The notes beneath the pieces are model-generated. The model was not told the DNA's origin. It was given only the letters and a program-made list of their open reading frames with translations, and did not search any database. The position numbers and the translations under genes are program-made. A stretch of DNA of 64,000 bases from Bog-756 sp963812525 (GTDB taxonomy: Bacteria; Actinomycetota; Acidimicrobiia; Acidimicrobiales; RAAP-2), in NCBI GenBank assembly GCA_963812525.1, contig CAWEVL010000011.1, positions 1,178,001 through 1,242,000 on the forward strand, read 5' to 3'. Shown here piece by piece: positions 44,047 through 53,107 of this stretch (position 1 is the first letter of the stretch; every line of letters starts with the position of its first letter).

Positions 44047-45099
44047 ATGAAAGCACTCGTCTACCACGGTCCCGACTCCAAGGCCTGGGAGGAGGTGTCC
44101 AAGCCGGCGGTCATCGCCGATACCGACGCCATCGTCCGGGTCGACTGCACCACCATCTGTGGAACTGACCTCCACATCTTGAAGGGCGACCTTCCCTCGG
44201 TGACCGACGGGCGAATCCTCGGGCACGAGGCAGTGGGCACGGTCGACACGGTGGGCTCAGCGGTGAAGCACCTGCACACCGGTGATCGGGTCCTCGTGTC
44301 CTGTGTCACTGCGTGTGGGGCATGCCGGTACTGCCGGGAGAGCCGCTACGGACAGTGTCTGGGTGGAGGTGGGTGGATTCTGGGCAACACCATCGATGGC
44401 ACCCAGGCCGAGTACGTCCGGGTGCCGTTTGCCGACAACTCGACCTATCCGGCACCGTCTGGCGTGACCGACGAGTCCCTCCTGATGCTGGCAGACATCC
44501 TTCCGACCGCCTATGAGGTCGGTGTCCTCAACGGTGGGGTTCGGCCGGGTGACATCGTGGCCATCGTGGGGGCAGGGCCCATCGGGCTCTCGGCGATCGT
44601 GGGGAGCCAGCTCTTTAACCCTTCGCACATCGTCGCCATCGATCTTGCCGACAGCAGGCTGGAGGCGGCTAAGCAGTTTGGTGCGGATATCGTCATCAAC
44701 AACTCCCGCGAAGATGCACGCCAGGTGATCCTTGACCTCACCGACGGACTTGGCGCCGACGTCTCGATCGAGGCGGTTGGTGTGCCAGCCACATTCGAGC
44801 TGGCCACTACGCTCATCCGTCCAGGCGGCCACGTCGCCAACATCGGCGTCCACGGCGAACCGGTATCGCTTCATCTGGAGACCCTTTGGACCAGAGATGT
44901 GACGATTACCACGGGTCTTGTCGATACCAACTCGACGCCGACGCTTCTTCGGCTCTTGCAGGGGGGTCAGATCGACGCCGAGCGGTTCGTCACTCACCGA
45001 TTCGGCTTTGGTCAATTCATTGATGCCTACGACACGTTTTCCAGATCCGCAGATACCGGTGCACTGAAGGTAGTTCTTGCCGGGGCACAACCGGGATGA
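44047..45099 (+). CDS. Zinc-dependent alcohol dehydrogenase
   Basis: A 350-residue MDR-family enzyme. Catalytic-zinc residues: C-G-T-D-L-H near residue 38 and G-H-E-A-V-G near 59. Structural-zinc cysteines appear at C-V-T-A-C-G-A-C-R-Y-C near 88-98. The Rossmann motif is V-G-A-G-P-I-G-L near 174. Start ATG 44047 with AGAAAG before it; the frame from 43972 crosses the gap and was not used. Substrate (alcohol, polyol or aldehyde) not determinable. Confidence 0.9.
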   Translation: MKALVYHGPDSKAWEEVSKPAVIADTDAIVRVDCTTICGTDLHILKGDLPSVTDGRILGHEAVGTVDTVGSAVKHLHTGDRVLVSCVTACGACRYCRESRYGQCLGGGGWILGNTIDGTQAEYVRVPFADNSTYPAPSGVTDESLLMLADILPTAYEVGVLNGGVRPGDIVAIVGAGPIGLSAIVGSQLFNPSHIVAIDLADSRLEAAKQFGADIVINNSREDARQVILDLTDGLGADVSIEAVGVPATFELATTLIRPGGHVANIGVHGEPVSLHLETLWTRDVTITTGLVDTNSTPTLLRLLQGGQIDAERFVTHRFGFGQFIDAYDTFSRSADTGALKVVLAGAQPG

Positions 45100-45246
45100 G
45101 CGGGAGGGAGTCCACCGCGGGCGAGCCGCTGGGCCCAGGCTTCAAGGACGACAGCATCAGGTTGCTTGTGGAGATTCAAGACCCGTGCAACGCTCCCTTG
45201 TTGTCGACGCCCGGATCTTGGGGGACGGGACGCAAAGGAGCGGGTC

Positions 45247-45489
45247 TTGTCCCTCGATGAACCGCCGGCAGATCGGCACTGGTGGGAGCGGGGAGACAAG
45301 GTGCCCATCGCGCGAGGTCTTGCCCTTGCGCTCGATGCCGACCATGTCCCTGAACCCGGTCATCTCCAGGAGATCGGAACCTGTCGTGCATGTGGAATGC
45401 TCATTGGTCGAAACCAGCAAGGCACGTGGATCCACGGTGCATCGGTAGGCGAGATTGATGCCGCCGAAGTCTGGCTAACCCGGCACTAG
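45247..45489 (+). CDS. Small protein with C-x-x-C motif
   Basis: An 80-residue frame from TTG 45247 with AAGGAG 8 nt upstream. T-C-R-A-C-G-M-L-I-G-R near residue 47 is a single zinc-ribbon half; a W-I-H-G follows. No family recognised. A frame in the opposite direction is weaker. Confidence 0.4.
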   Translation: MSLDEPPADRHWWERGDKVPIARGLALALDADHVPEPGHLQEIGTCRACGMLIGRNQQGTWIHGASVGEIDAAEVWLTRH

Positions 45490-45529
45490 GCGTCCCAGGC
45501 CCTCTACTCCCTCGCCGTACTCGCCCTTT

Positions 45530-45692
45530 GGGTGGGGCGCCGGCTGCCGTGGCACCGGTGGTGCGCCCAGGCCTCCTCCCCCGAGTTAGCCGAGCCCAGG
45601 GACCTCCGCCGGACCACGGCTGAGGTCGAGGGCTCCGACGTCAGCCCAGGATGGCCAAAGCGCCCCCGAGGACTCGATGGCACCTTGTCCCC
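45530..45692 (+). repeat. Dispersed structured repeat, copy
   Basis: The hairpin GACCTCCG/CTGAGGTC is at 45601-45608 and 45620-45627 with six pairs in the outer part. The 3' arm GCCCAGGATGGCC is at 45643-45655. The 5' arm is decayed (near 45544). The tail GACTCGATGGCACC is clear. Confidence 0.55.
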
Positions 45693-45698
45693 TACCGA

Positions 45699-45720
45699 AC
45701 CCTCTTTGAGACAAGAGGGT
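45699..45720. terminator. Perfect 8-bp hairpin
   Basis: ACCCTCTT and AAGAGGGT pair around a 6-nt loop just after the repeat copy. No T-tract follows on the plus strand, so terminator or operator roles are equally possible. Confidence 0.3.
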
Positions 45721-45892
45721 AAATTGGGGACTCCTGGGCGCGACGAGTCCTGGCAAAACAGCAGTCGGATTCCGCTATACGATCCAACACATATGGCAAC
45801 TATTCATCCAGTGCAACGACCGACGTCCGCGGTGGCGCTGATCGGCACTGAGGCTGACCCACGACCCTGCCGGGTCTGCGCGGTTTGCGGCC

Positions 45893-46402
45893 GTGGCTAA
45901 CCAGGCACTCTGGTCGCAGCTTGCAAAGGACCGCTATCGTTCTCTCCTAGCATCTCGGGGCGTCGATGAAGTTGAGCCGACGGTTGAGGATGCGATCGCG
46001 TTGGCCGCAAGGCTGCACCGGGGTGCCCGGTACCCTTCCCCCGAGGCAGAGCCCTATGTGTTTCACGCTCTGCGCGTAATGCTTCGGTTTGCCGATCCGG
46101 TGGGCCAGACGGCCGCCGTGCTGCACGATGTGGTTGAAGACACCGAAATCACCCTGGATAACCTGCGCGACGCCGGGTATCGACCAGAAGTCGTCGACGC
46201 GATAGATGCGCTGACACACCACACCTCCGACTCCTACGAGCAGTACATCGAAAGCGTCGCTCGCAACCCGGTGGCACGTCGTGTCAAGATAGCCGACCTC
46301 GAGGAGAATCTGGCCAACAACCGGCGATCGCCCCTGTCCGAGGGGAACGCGGATCGGATTCGCCGCTACGAAGCCGGCCTCGACCGGTTACACGCCAGGT
46401 AA
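45893..46402 (+). CDS. HD-domain protein, small ppGpp-hydrolase (MESH1/SpoT-HD) like
   Basis: A 169-residue single HD domain. Y-V-F-H-A-L-R-V near residue 56 and A-A-V-L-H-D-V-V-E-D-T near 75 give the H...H-D...E-D pattern of (p)ppGpp hydrolases, with V-K-I-A-D-L-E-E-N near 139 as the final metal Asp. No synthetase, TGS or ACT domain follows, so it is similar in size to MESH1. It would hydrolyse the 3'-diphosphate of ppGpp or of a related nucleotide. GTG start, no clear ribosome-binding site. Confidence 0.8.
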   Translation: MANQALWSQLAKDRYRSLLASRGVDEVEPTVEDAIALAARLHRGARYPSPEAEPYVFHALRVMLRFADPVGQTAAVLHDVVEDTEITLDNLRDAGYRPEVVDAIDALTHHTSDSYEQYIESVARNPVARRVKIADLEENLANNRRSPLSEGNADRIRRYEAGLDRLHAR

Positions 46403-46442
46403 CCGGTCGACGTTCTGGGCTGTCGGCGTTTCGAAGCCTGAC

Positions 46443-46643
46443 TCAGTGGTCGCCAAAAACGACGAGGTCGAACGATCCCCGTCGCCGGATAGCGCGGAAA
46501 TAGTGGCGTTCTGCCGCATGCCATCGGGCGTCCCACAATTCGGGAGCGTCTCGACTTACGGTCCGAGCCCGCTGCATCCGGCGCACCTTGCGTGTGGCGC
46601 TCGGCACCTCGATAAGCACCTTCAGGTCGAGGCAGTCACCCAT
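46443..46643 (-). pseudogene. Uridine-kinase-like P-loop kinase, C-terminal fragment
   Basis: The minus-strand frame D-L-K-V-L-I-E-V-P-S-A-T-R, R-R-M-Q-R and then A-E-R-H-Y-F-R-A-I, F-D-L-V-V-F-G resembles the last 60 residues of actinobacterial uridine kinases. The P-loop and middle are absent, so it is a 5'-truncated gene. Confidence 0.45.
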
Positions 46644-46712
46644 GCACGAGTAACCGGTCTCTCATGACCGCCAGATAGTCTGCGGCCAAGGCCCACGATT
46701 GGAGAGCACCTG

Positions 46713-47180
46713 ATGGCAAGCACGGATTCGGATGGTCTGTCGTCTCTTCCCCAAGCTGATCAGGACGCCGTTGGCGTCACTCTGATCGCACTCCTCACCG
46801 GGTTCAGGGAGCGCGATGCCGAGAAACTCGTAGGCGTATACAGCGCCGACGCTGACTGGGTGAATGCATTCGGAACGGTCAAGAGGGGGGCTTCGGAGAT
46901 CGTGGACTACCTCAGAGGGTTGTTTTCCAACGACAACTTCAATGCCGGAAGGCTGAAGGGGCCTCCCGAGACTGCCTTTCGCGTTCTGACCCCGGAGGTG
47001 GTTCTGGTGTCCGCTCACCTGATCGAAGTTGGCCAGAAGACCACCGACGGCGGCGTCATCGGGGAGCGAGATAATCACTCACTCCGCGTTCTACAACGCC
47101 AGGCTGATGGACGGTGGCTGATCGTGTCCGAGATGTTCAACGACGCCAACCGCGAGAAGACTTACGAGGGTGAGCCCTAA
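46713..47180 (+). CDS. SgcJ/EcaC-type SnoaL-like (NTF2-fold) protein
   Basis: A 155-residue protein. G-F-R-E-R-D-A-E-K-L-V-G-V-Y-S-A-D-A-D-W near residue 30, G-A-S-E-I-V-D-Y-L-R near 64 and a C-terminal W-L-I-V-S-E-M-F-N-D-A-N give the family pattern. Such proteins are small cyclases, hydrolases or ketosteroid-isomerase-like; no substrate is deducible. GGAGAG precedes ATG 46713. Confidence 0.8.
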   Translation: MASTDSDGLSSLPQADQDAVGVTLIALLTGFRERDAEKLVGVYSADADWVNAFGTVKRGASEIVDYLRGLFSNDNFNAGRLKGPPETAFRVLTPEVVLVSAHLIEVGQKTTDGGVIGERDNHSLRVLQRQADGRWLIVSEMFNDANREKTYEGEP

Positions 47181-47524
47181 CCTGGCACTTGATCGTCGGT
47201 GCCCCCGTACCGGGAGGGTGACGGCTATATCCACTGCCACCGACCAGGCACTCATGCAGCGGTCAGATCGCGAAACAGGCAGTTTGGCGCAACGCCGGAG
47301 TGGGGGTGTTGGTCGCCCCGGTTGGCCGGGAGGGTGCCTGTGGTCGAACCACCAACAATCTCGCATGAAGGGGAACCGACCGAGCAGGCCAAGCTGATCG
47401 TCTCGGACCCAGCGGAAATCTGGTCGAGATGAAGGCACATCGCCACCCTGAGAAAGTGCTTGGATCAGTAGCTGGGTGATTCCGGCATCCAGACCCCTCG
47501 ATGGTGCCAGCTCCATTCCCCCAG

Positions 47525-47710
47525 ATCCCCAGGTCAGTGCGACATCCCGTCCGTTCCGGGCACCCGACTCCCCTCCCTCTTCCCGTCGCCCGTTCGTCGT
47601 AGCCTCAGGACGCCTACGGCTGAGGGTGGGGCTCGATGTCAGCCGAGGATGGCCTAAGCGCCCAAGAAATCGATGGCACCCCTGCCCCCAACGGCAGTTG
47701 ATGCACACCC
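47525..47710 (+). repeat. Dispersed structured repeat, copy
   Basis: The 5' arm GTCCGTTCCGGGC is at 47548-47560. The hairpin CCTCAG/CTGAGG (47603-47608, 47620-47625) is perfect. The 3' arm GCCGAGGATGGCC is at 47642-47654 and forms about ten pairs with the 5' arm. Tail ATGGCACCCCTGCCCCC and CAACGGCAG. Confidence 0.65.
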
Positions 47711-47940
47711 TTGCTCGAGCCCGACTACGGAGCTTGGAACCCAGCACCATCCGTGATAACCCTGCCGCGCAGCTTCCATGCCCGATTCCGGGGTGATGTC
47801 CACCTCGACGGTTCCTCGGCGGCCATCTGAAATGGAGATCCGGATGCAAGGTGTTCGGGGCGGAGATCAATTGGCGCGCCCGACTTGCACCCGCCTGACT
47901 GACACGGCAGAACCGCTCCGTCGCCCCGCCTGGCCCCCTG

Positions 47941-47946
47941 TACGCT
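47941..47946 (+). promoter_or_regulatory. -10-like TACGCT, leaderless promoter
   Basis: TACGCT ends 6 nt before GTG 47953. Confidence 0.5.
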
Positions 47947-47952
47947 CGGCGT

Positions 47953-49173
47953 GTGAGTAACAACGGTGATCACCAGGACCAACTGGCCAACTTTCGGGCC
48001 GTCACCGACAGCAAGCTGGGCCGCCTCGATGTTGAGGACCTACTCATCGAGCTATTGGAACGTGTGCGTAGCATCGTCGACGCGGACACCGCGGCCGTTC
48101 TGCTTATCGACAAGGACTCTGGTGATCTTGTGGCCCGGGCGGCGTGCGGCATCGAGGAGGAGGTCCGCCAAGGCGTCCGTGTTCCGGTCGGTGTCGGGTT
48201 TGCCGGACGTATCGCTAGGTCAAAAGAGCCGGTGCGGCTCGATCGGGTCGATTCGACAACAGTAGCGAACCCGATCCTTTGGGAAAAAGGGATCCGCACC
48301 ATGCTCGGCGTGCCGCTCCTAGTGGCCGACGACGACCTGATCGGTGTGCTCCACGTCGGCCGGCTTCATCCCTCCCCGTTCGACGATGCCGATGCCGAAC
48401 TCCTGCAAGTGGTTGCCGAACGGCTCGCCGGGGCGATCCAGGCTCGGCAGTTGGCCGTGGAGCGAGTAGCGACCGCACTCCTGGAGCACAGCCTGCTTCC
48501 TGGCCGGCTGCCCAAATGTCCGGGCCTGGAGTTCGCCACCCGCTACCTCACACCCGAGGAGCTCGTCGGTGGCGATTGGTACGATGTCTTTACCGTCCCA
48601 TCTGGCGAGCTGTGGGTTGTGACTGGCGACGTTGCTGGCCGTGGCCTCCATGCGGCAGTGGTGATGGGTAGGGTGCGGAGCGCGCTGCGGTCCTACGCCT
48701 TGCTGAGCAGTGACCCAGCCGAGGTCCTGGAGTTGACCAGTCGCAAGGTCCAGCACTTCGAAATGGCAACCATGGTGACCGCCGTGTGTGCCACCTCTTA
48801 CTTCCCTTACAACGAGTTTCGAATCGCAACGGCCGGTCATCCCCCTCCGCTTCTGGTTCCGATGGACGGGTCGGGCGAGTTCGCCAACTTGCGGACTGGA
48901 CCGCCGCTCGGAGTTCGTAGCGAGAATCGTTCGTCAACCGTGGTGCCGCTCCCTGAAGGAGGGGTAATGGTGCTGTACACCGATGGTCTGATCGAACGCA
49001 GGGGAGAACTTCTCGACGAAGGTATGGGACGGCTTCGTGGTGTCCTCAGTGCCGATAGTGCCGATAGCGCCGAGGCTGTGTGCCGGCGGCTCACACGAGC
49101 GATCGTGGAACACGGAGTCCAAGATGACGTGGCCATCGTGGCTGTCCGCCGGTCCGAAGCACAGGTTGAGTAG
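47953..49173 (+). CDS. GAF-SpoIIE (PP2C-type) serine phosphatase
   Basis: A 406-residue protein. Residues 20-165 form a GAF sensor (A-A-V-L-L-I-D-K-D-S-G, G-F-A-G-R-I-A-R, V-P-L-L-V-A-D-D-D). Residues 175-400 form a SpoIIE/PP2C phosphatase with G-G-D-W-Y-D-V near 206, V-T-G-D-V-A-G-R-G near 222, L-Y-T-D-G-L-I-E near 340 and the final D-D-V-A-I-V-A-V. These enzymes dephosphorylate anti-sigma-factor antagonists; none lies in the window. Confidence 0.9.
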   Translation: MSNNGDHQDQLANFRAVTDSKLGRLDVEDLLIELLERVRSIVDADTAAVLLIDKDSGDLVARAACGIEEEVRQGVRVPVGVGFAGRIARSKEPVRLDRVDSTTVANPILWEKGIRTMLGVPLLVADDDLIGVLHVGRLHPSPFDDADAELLQVVAERLAGAIQARQLAVERVATALLEHSLLPGRLPKCPGLEFATRYLTPEELVGGDWYDVFTVPSGELWVVTGDVAGRGLHAAVVMGRVRSALRSYALLSSDPAEVLELTSRKVQHFEMATMVTAVCATSYFPYNEFRIATAGHPPPLLVPMDGSGEFANLRTGPPLGVRSENRSSTVVPLPEGGVMVLYTDGLIERRGELLDEGMGRLRGVLSADSADSAEAVCRRLTRAIVEHGVQDDVAIVAVRRSEAQVE

Positions 49174-49795
49174 GTGTATCTGACGCCTTCCAGTCAATCG
49201 ATGCCCGCCGATGTGTCCTACCTTCCCGGCGATCGGGGACACCGCACTTCGTCCGCGGACGTATCCGAACCGGTAGTGGCCGTGGGTGACTTCCCGGGCG
49301 GCTGGCGATGCGGGAGGAGAGTGTCGTCAGTTCCCCTGCTCGGCGTCGCGGCCGGTGAGAATGCCTGCCTCCGACCGAACGACGGCACTAGGTCTGCTCC
49401 GATTGTTGGAGGGATGCTCCGGGTCTCCTGACTGTCCCTGATCACCGACCGGGTGGGATAGTCCGATTGCCCAGATCCCGGAAACGGGGGTGAGGAGCAA
49501 GCGAGCGAGGGGCTTGCGACGGTGGGCGGCCGGATATCCGGTTTCACCTACAGGTACCCCCGGGTCGGGTGTCCGCTCGGCTATGACTGCGTCATGCACC
49601 TGGCCACCACGCAACCGCTCAGCCTCTGGTGAGCCGGACCCAGCAACAACTTGGGCCGCTCTGCGGCCAGGGAGACGAACCTGCAGATTTCGCAACTCCG
49701 CTGTTTCCGCCTCATTCGGCGGGGTATTGCTGGAAATGGCGTCCAAGAGACCCACTCCGGGTCTGTGGTTGTGTAAGAGAAAGTGAGCCCGTTTG
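49174..49795. other. Gap between genes, 622 bp
   Basis: A short head segment of the dispersed repeats (near 49433) may be present. No gene recognised. Confidence 0.4.
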
Positions 49796-50407
49796 ATGGC
49801 TACAGCAACATCGCAGAAGAAATCGTCCGCCCGTAAGGGGGCCAACCCGGCCAAGGATGCGCTCGCCATTCTCAAGGCGGAACATCAGGCCGTCGAGAAA
49901 CTATTCACCTCCTTCGAGAGCGCCGGGGACCGGGCGTACAAGACGAAGAGACGACTCGTCGATCAGATGATCGAGGCGCTTTCCATCCACGCCTTCATCG
50001 AGGAGCAGGTGCTATACCCTGCAGCTCGGAACGATGTCGCCTCGGCCAACGATGACGTTCTGGAGGCGCTCGAGGAGCACCGCGTCGTGAAGTGGGAATT
50101 GCAGGAGTTGCTCGATCTCGACCCCGAGGACGAGCGGTTCGCGGCCAAGGTCACTGTTCTCTCCGAGAACGTCCGCCACCACGTGAGGGAAGAGGAGAGT
50201 GAGCTCTTCCCCCTCCTCCGTTCGAAACTGTCAAAGGCGCGGCTGCAAGAGCTGGGGGTCCAGTTGGAAGCGGCCAGGTCTGCGGCTCCCCATCACCCCC
50301 ACCCGCGACTTCCGGCGGGACCGCCTGAGCAGCTACTGCCGGACGCCGTTAGCTCGGTCATCGACCGGGCCAAAGAGGCTGTGAAATCGGTGCACTCAGC
50401 CTCGTAG
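49796..50407 (+). CDS. Hemerythrin-like (HHE) protein
   Basis: A 203-residue protein. After a basic N-terminus (K-K-S-S-A-R-K) the HHE domain begins: K-A-E-H-Q-A-V-E-K-L near residue 28, S-I-H-A-F-I-E-E-Q-V-L-Y-P near 61, E-E-H-R-V-V near 94 and R-H-H-V-R-E-E-E-S-E-L-F-P near 128. These His and Glu residues bind a di-iron site that binds O2 or senses NO. AGAAAGTGAG precedes ATG 49796. Confidence 0.9.
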   Translation: MATATSQKKSSARKGANPAKDALAILKAEHQAVEKLFTSFESAGDRAYKTKRRLVDQMIEALSIHAFIEEQVLYPAARNDVASANDDVLEALEEHRVVKWELQELLDLDPEDERFAAKVTVLSENVRHHVREEESELFPLLRSKLSKARLQELGVQLEAARSAAPHHPHPRLPAGPPEQLLPDAVSSVIDRAKEAVKSVHSAS

Positions 50408-50512
50408 CGCTGCTACACGTGGTCGCACTCCGCCAGTCCCCACAACACCGGGACCGGGCACGTTTGCGAGAGTGATCGGAAGGCTGTGCTCGATGACGGA
50501 GAGGAGACTGAC

Positions 50513-50887
50513 ATGACCGACGATGCAGGACAGGCCCAATGGAATGCTGCCGACTGGCACGGCAAAATGCTCATCGATCGCTACGGCGAGAAGATCGGCA
50601 AGTTACAGGATGTCTACGTTGACGTCGAGACCGACGTGCCGCAGTTCGCAACGGTGAAGGAGGGCGTCATCGGCCGACACCTGACCTTCGTGCCGTTGGG
50701 CGGAATCCAAGTCGGTCCCGATGATCTGCAGGTGGCGGTAACCAAAGACCAGGTGCGATCTGCGCCGGACATCGAGATGCACGGCGAGGAACTCTCTCAA
50801 GCTGACGAGTCAACGCTGTATCACCACTTTGAGCTGAACTACACGCCCATCAGTACAGAGAGCGGCCGACGGTTGGCACGCCGCTGA
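50513..50887 (+). CDS. PRC-barrel domain protein
   Basis: A 124-residue protein. I-D-R-Y-G-E-K-I-G-K-L-Q-D-V-Y-V-D near residue 22 is the PRC-barrel opening, then F-V-P-L-G-G-I-Q near 62. A longer C-terminal helix follows. GAGAGGAG precedes ATG 50513. It follows the hemerythrin gene in the same direction by 105 bp, so both may serve stress or surface chemistry; this is inference. Confidence 0.8.
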   Translation: MTDDAGQAQWNAADWHGKMLIDRYGEKIGKLQDVYVDVETDVPQFATVKEGVIGRHLTFVPLGGIQVGPDDLQVAVTKDQVRSAPDIEMHGEELSQADESTLYHHFELNYTPISTESGRRLARR

Positions 50888-51051
50888 GGCTACCCAACTC
50901 TGCGGCCACATCGAGCGCGTAGCCCATGGTGCGCAGGCAAGTCCGGACGCTCGGCGACCGGCAGACGGAAAGGGAACGGCCGGGACGTTTTCACCTGTGA
51001 GGTCCAAGGAGTCTGCACGACCGACAGTCAGGACAGCTGCGTCTTCGTCAA

Positions 51052-51180
51052 GTGAGCCGGCGGACCCGCTGCTCGCAATGTGCCCGACGCAACCTGGTCC
51101 TCGTTGATCCTGACCGCCGGGCCGGTGTGACAGAAATGCGCGCGCCTCTAATCAACTGCCAGGGCTGCCGTGGTAAGTAG
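51052..51180 (+). CDS. Small double C-x-x-C zinc-ribbon protein
   Basis: A 42-residue frame from GTG 51052: R-C-S-Q-C-A-R-R-N-L-V-L-V near the start and N-C-Q-G-C-R-G-K at the end, a complete zinc-ribbon pair. Its last 33 nt overlap the convergent broken oxidoreductase. No ribosome-binding site, so existence is only likely. Confidence 0.4.
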   Translation: MSRRTRCSQCARRNLVLVDPDRRAGVTEMRAPLINCQGCRGK

Positions 51181-51990
51181 ACCCTGAATGAGGAACCCCC
51201 TGTGCGCATCAAGTGGATGTGATCGCCGATGTCGGACGGCATCGGCGAACTCGAATGCGATGTTCTGTGCTGCTTCTAATGAGACACCCGTCGCATCGAC
51301 TTCGTGCACGCCATCCCGATGGTAGACGGCAGCACCAGCACGAGGCGGGTCGAGTTGGCTGTAGGCAGTCAGTGATGCCTCGCTGACAGTGCCGCTTGCA
51401 TGAGTGAGGTGAAGGCCGACCCACCGGTGCAGATCTCCGTGAGCTGTGACTTCTTCAATGGGACCGAGGGCAGCGTCGAGAAGGTCGATCACGTGAGGGC
51501 CAAGATCCCACAGTGGGCCTCGCTCCATCCGCCATGGCGTTGCGAACGTGCCACCCAAGAGGCCTCCGGTCAGAAAGTGCCCGTGACCCCCCAGCGGTTC
51601 GCATTGATTGACGGCATCCAAGAATGACCGCACCTTTTCCGCATAGCGCCAGGTCAGCGCCATTTGGGTAGGCACCCCAGTCTCATCGACGACTCTCGTC
51701 AACTCAGCGGCAAGCCCGAAATCAAGTGCAAGCGGTTTTTCGAGCAGGAGTGCCTTGCCCGCCAAAGCACCGACGATCGCCGTTTCTGCTTGTACATCGG
51801 GGGGTACGGCGAAACTCAAAGCATCGACATGGTCCAACATCTCTTCGATCGACCTGAAGCTGGTCGCATTGTGGGCCGCGGCCATCTGCTCCGAGGCACT
51901 TGGACGACGGGTCCACACCCGGCCAATGTCGTCTCAGGACTCATGGCGAACATTGGGGCGTGAAAGAGCGTGGCCCAGGGCCCGCGGGAG
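51148..51990 (-). pseudogene. Gfo/Idh/MocA-family oxidoreductase, frameshifted and 5'-truncated
   Basis: The main frame starts in the middle of the Rossmann domain with V-W-T-R-R-P and continues through L-L-L-E-K-P-L-A-L near residue 78 and R-Y-A-E-K, typical of this family. The preceding part, P-W-A-T-L-F-H-A-P-M-F-A-M-S-P-E-T-T-L-A-G, is in another frame. One missing G in a G-run near 51917 would join them. The first beta-strand with the G-x-G nucleotide motif is absent. Confidence 0.7.
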
Positions 51991-52011
51991 ACAGGCGGGC
52001 ACGTGGAAAGC

Positions 52012-52965
52012 CTAGTTCGGCGTAGCCGCCAGGCCGACGATCGGCGCGTTGAGCCGAGCGCTGCCCAACGATCCCTCGAAGGGCGCACCACCAAAGGCGA
52101 ACACGCCGCCGTCCCCAGCCACCAACCAATACCCGGTTCCATCCGGATTCGCAGCGATACCGGTGATCGATCGGTTCAACCTCTGGCCACCCATCGACCC
52201 GAAGAACGTGGCGTCGCCGAAGCTGAACACGCCGCCGTCCGCCCCGACCAACCAGTAGCCCTTGCCGTCCGGGGTGTCGGCTATGCCGACGATGGACGCA
52301 TTGAGCGCCTTGCCGCCCATCGATCCGTAGAATCCTGCATCACCAAATGTGAAAACGCCACCATCGGCTCCCACGAGCCAATAGCCCTTGCCGCCCGGAG
52401 TCGACGCGATTCCTGTGATCGAGGCAGCCAGGCTCAGGCTGGTGACTCCGCCGAGTGGCACCGCGTCGCCACAGCCCAGCACGCCCCCGTTGACGCTCAC
52501 AAGAAGAAAACCGCGACCGCTCGGCGTCGCCGCGATGCCACTCCACCCTTCGAAGGCGCCGTTGAGGCCGGAGCAACCCAACGGTCCAAGAGCAGCCGAG
52601 GAACCGAATGCGGAAGGCAAAGACGTGAAGTTAGCGATCCAGTACCCGGAACTCGCCCCCGATACTGCGATGCCCACGCAGTTCCCGTAGGAGATGACCT
52701 GTCCAGAATTGGCCAGAGATGCGGCAGAAATGTTGATCGTGGGTCCAAACGCGAAGGGACAGAGTCCCGGCACGCCAGATTGGGGGGCGCCAGAACCCTC
52801 GAAGGGTGCATTGAACGCGAACACGCCACCGTCAGCTCCCACCAGCCAGTACCCGGGCACCGCGCTGGTGTGGGAAGCCGGGCTCGCCATTGCGGTCGAC
52901 GCAGTACCCAGGAAGGAAGAGGCCAACGACACGAACCCCACCGCCAATACCTTTGCGATTGCCAT
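52012..52965 (-). CDS. Secreted protein with G-Y-W-L-V-G-A-D-G-G repeats
   Basis: A 317-residue protein. Signal peptide residues 1-28 end in A-M-A. Six or so units follow with G-Y-W-L-V-G-A-D-G-G-V-F and G-D-A-x-F-x-G-S-M-G, each about 42 residues, interrupted by a different segment with cysteines (residues 60-150). This repeat is typical of actinobacterial, especially acidimicrobial, exported beta-propeller-like proteins. GGAGG precedes ATG 52965. Role unknown, perhaps binding at the surface. Confidence 0.8.
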   Translation of the reverse strand: MAIAKVLAVGFVSLASSFLGTASTAMASPASHTSAVPGYWLVGADGGVFAFNAPFEGSGAPQSGVPGLCPFAFGPTINISAASLANSGQVISYGNCVGIAVSGASSGYWIANFTSLPSAFGSSAALGPLGCSGLNGAFEGWSGIAATPSGRGFLLVSVNGGVLGCGDAVPLGGVTSLSLAASITGIASTPGGKGYWLVGADGGVFTFGDAGFYGSMGGKALNASIVGIADTPDGKGYWLVGADGGVFSFGDATFFGSMGGQRLNRSITGIAANPDGTGYWLVAGDGGVFAFGGAPFEGSLGSARLNAPIVGLAATPN

Positions 52966-53107
52966 CGCCCAGCACCTCCGCTCTGTGTCTTGATGCTAGT
53001 GCCGGTCGGTGTCTGGATGAGGTGGCTCGGGCTGCTAGCGGTGGAGGTCGTCCGTCCAAGCTCGCCAGGGGTGGCGCGACCGCCGGATCGGTGGGACAGT
53101 GTCCCCG

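Noticed and set aside
47091..47963. 290-codon minus-strand open frame
   Set aside because: It overlaps the SnoaL-like gene, a repeat copy and the GAF-SpoIIE start; no domain pattern.
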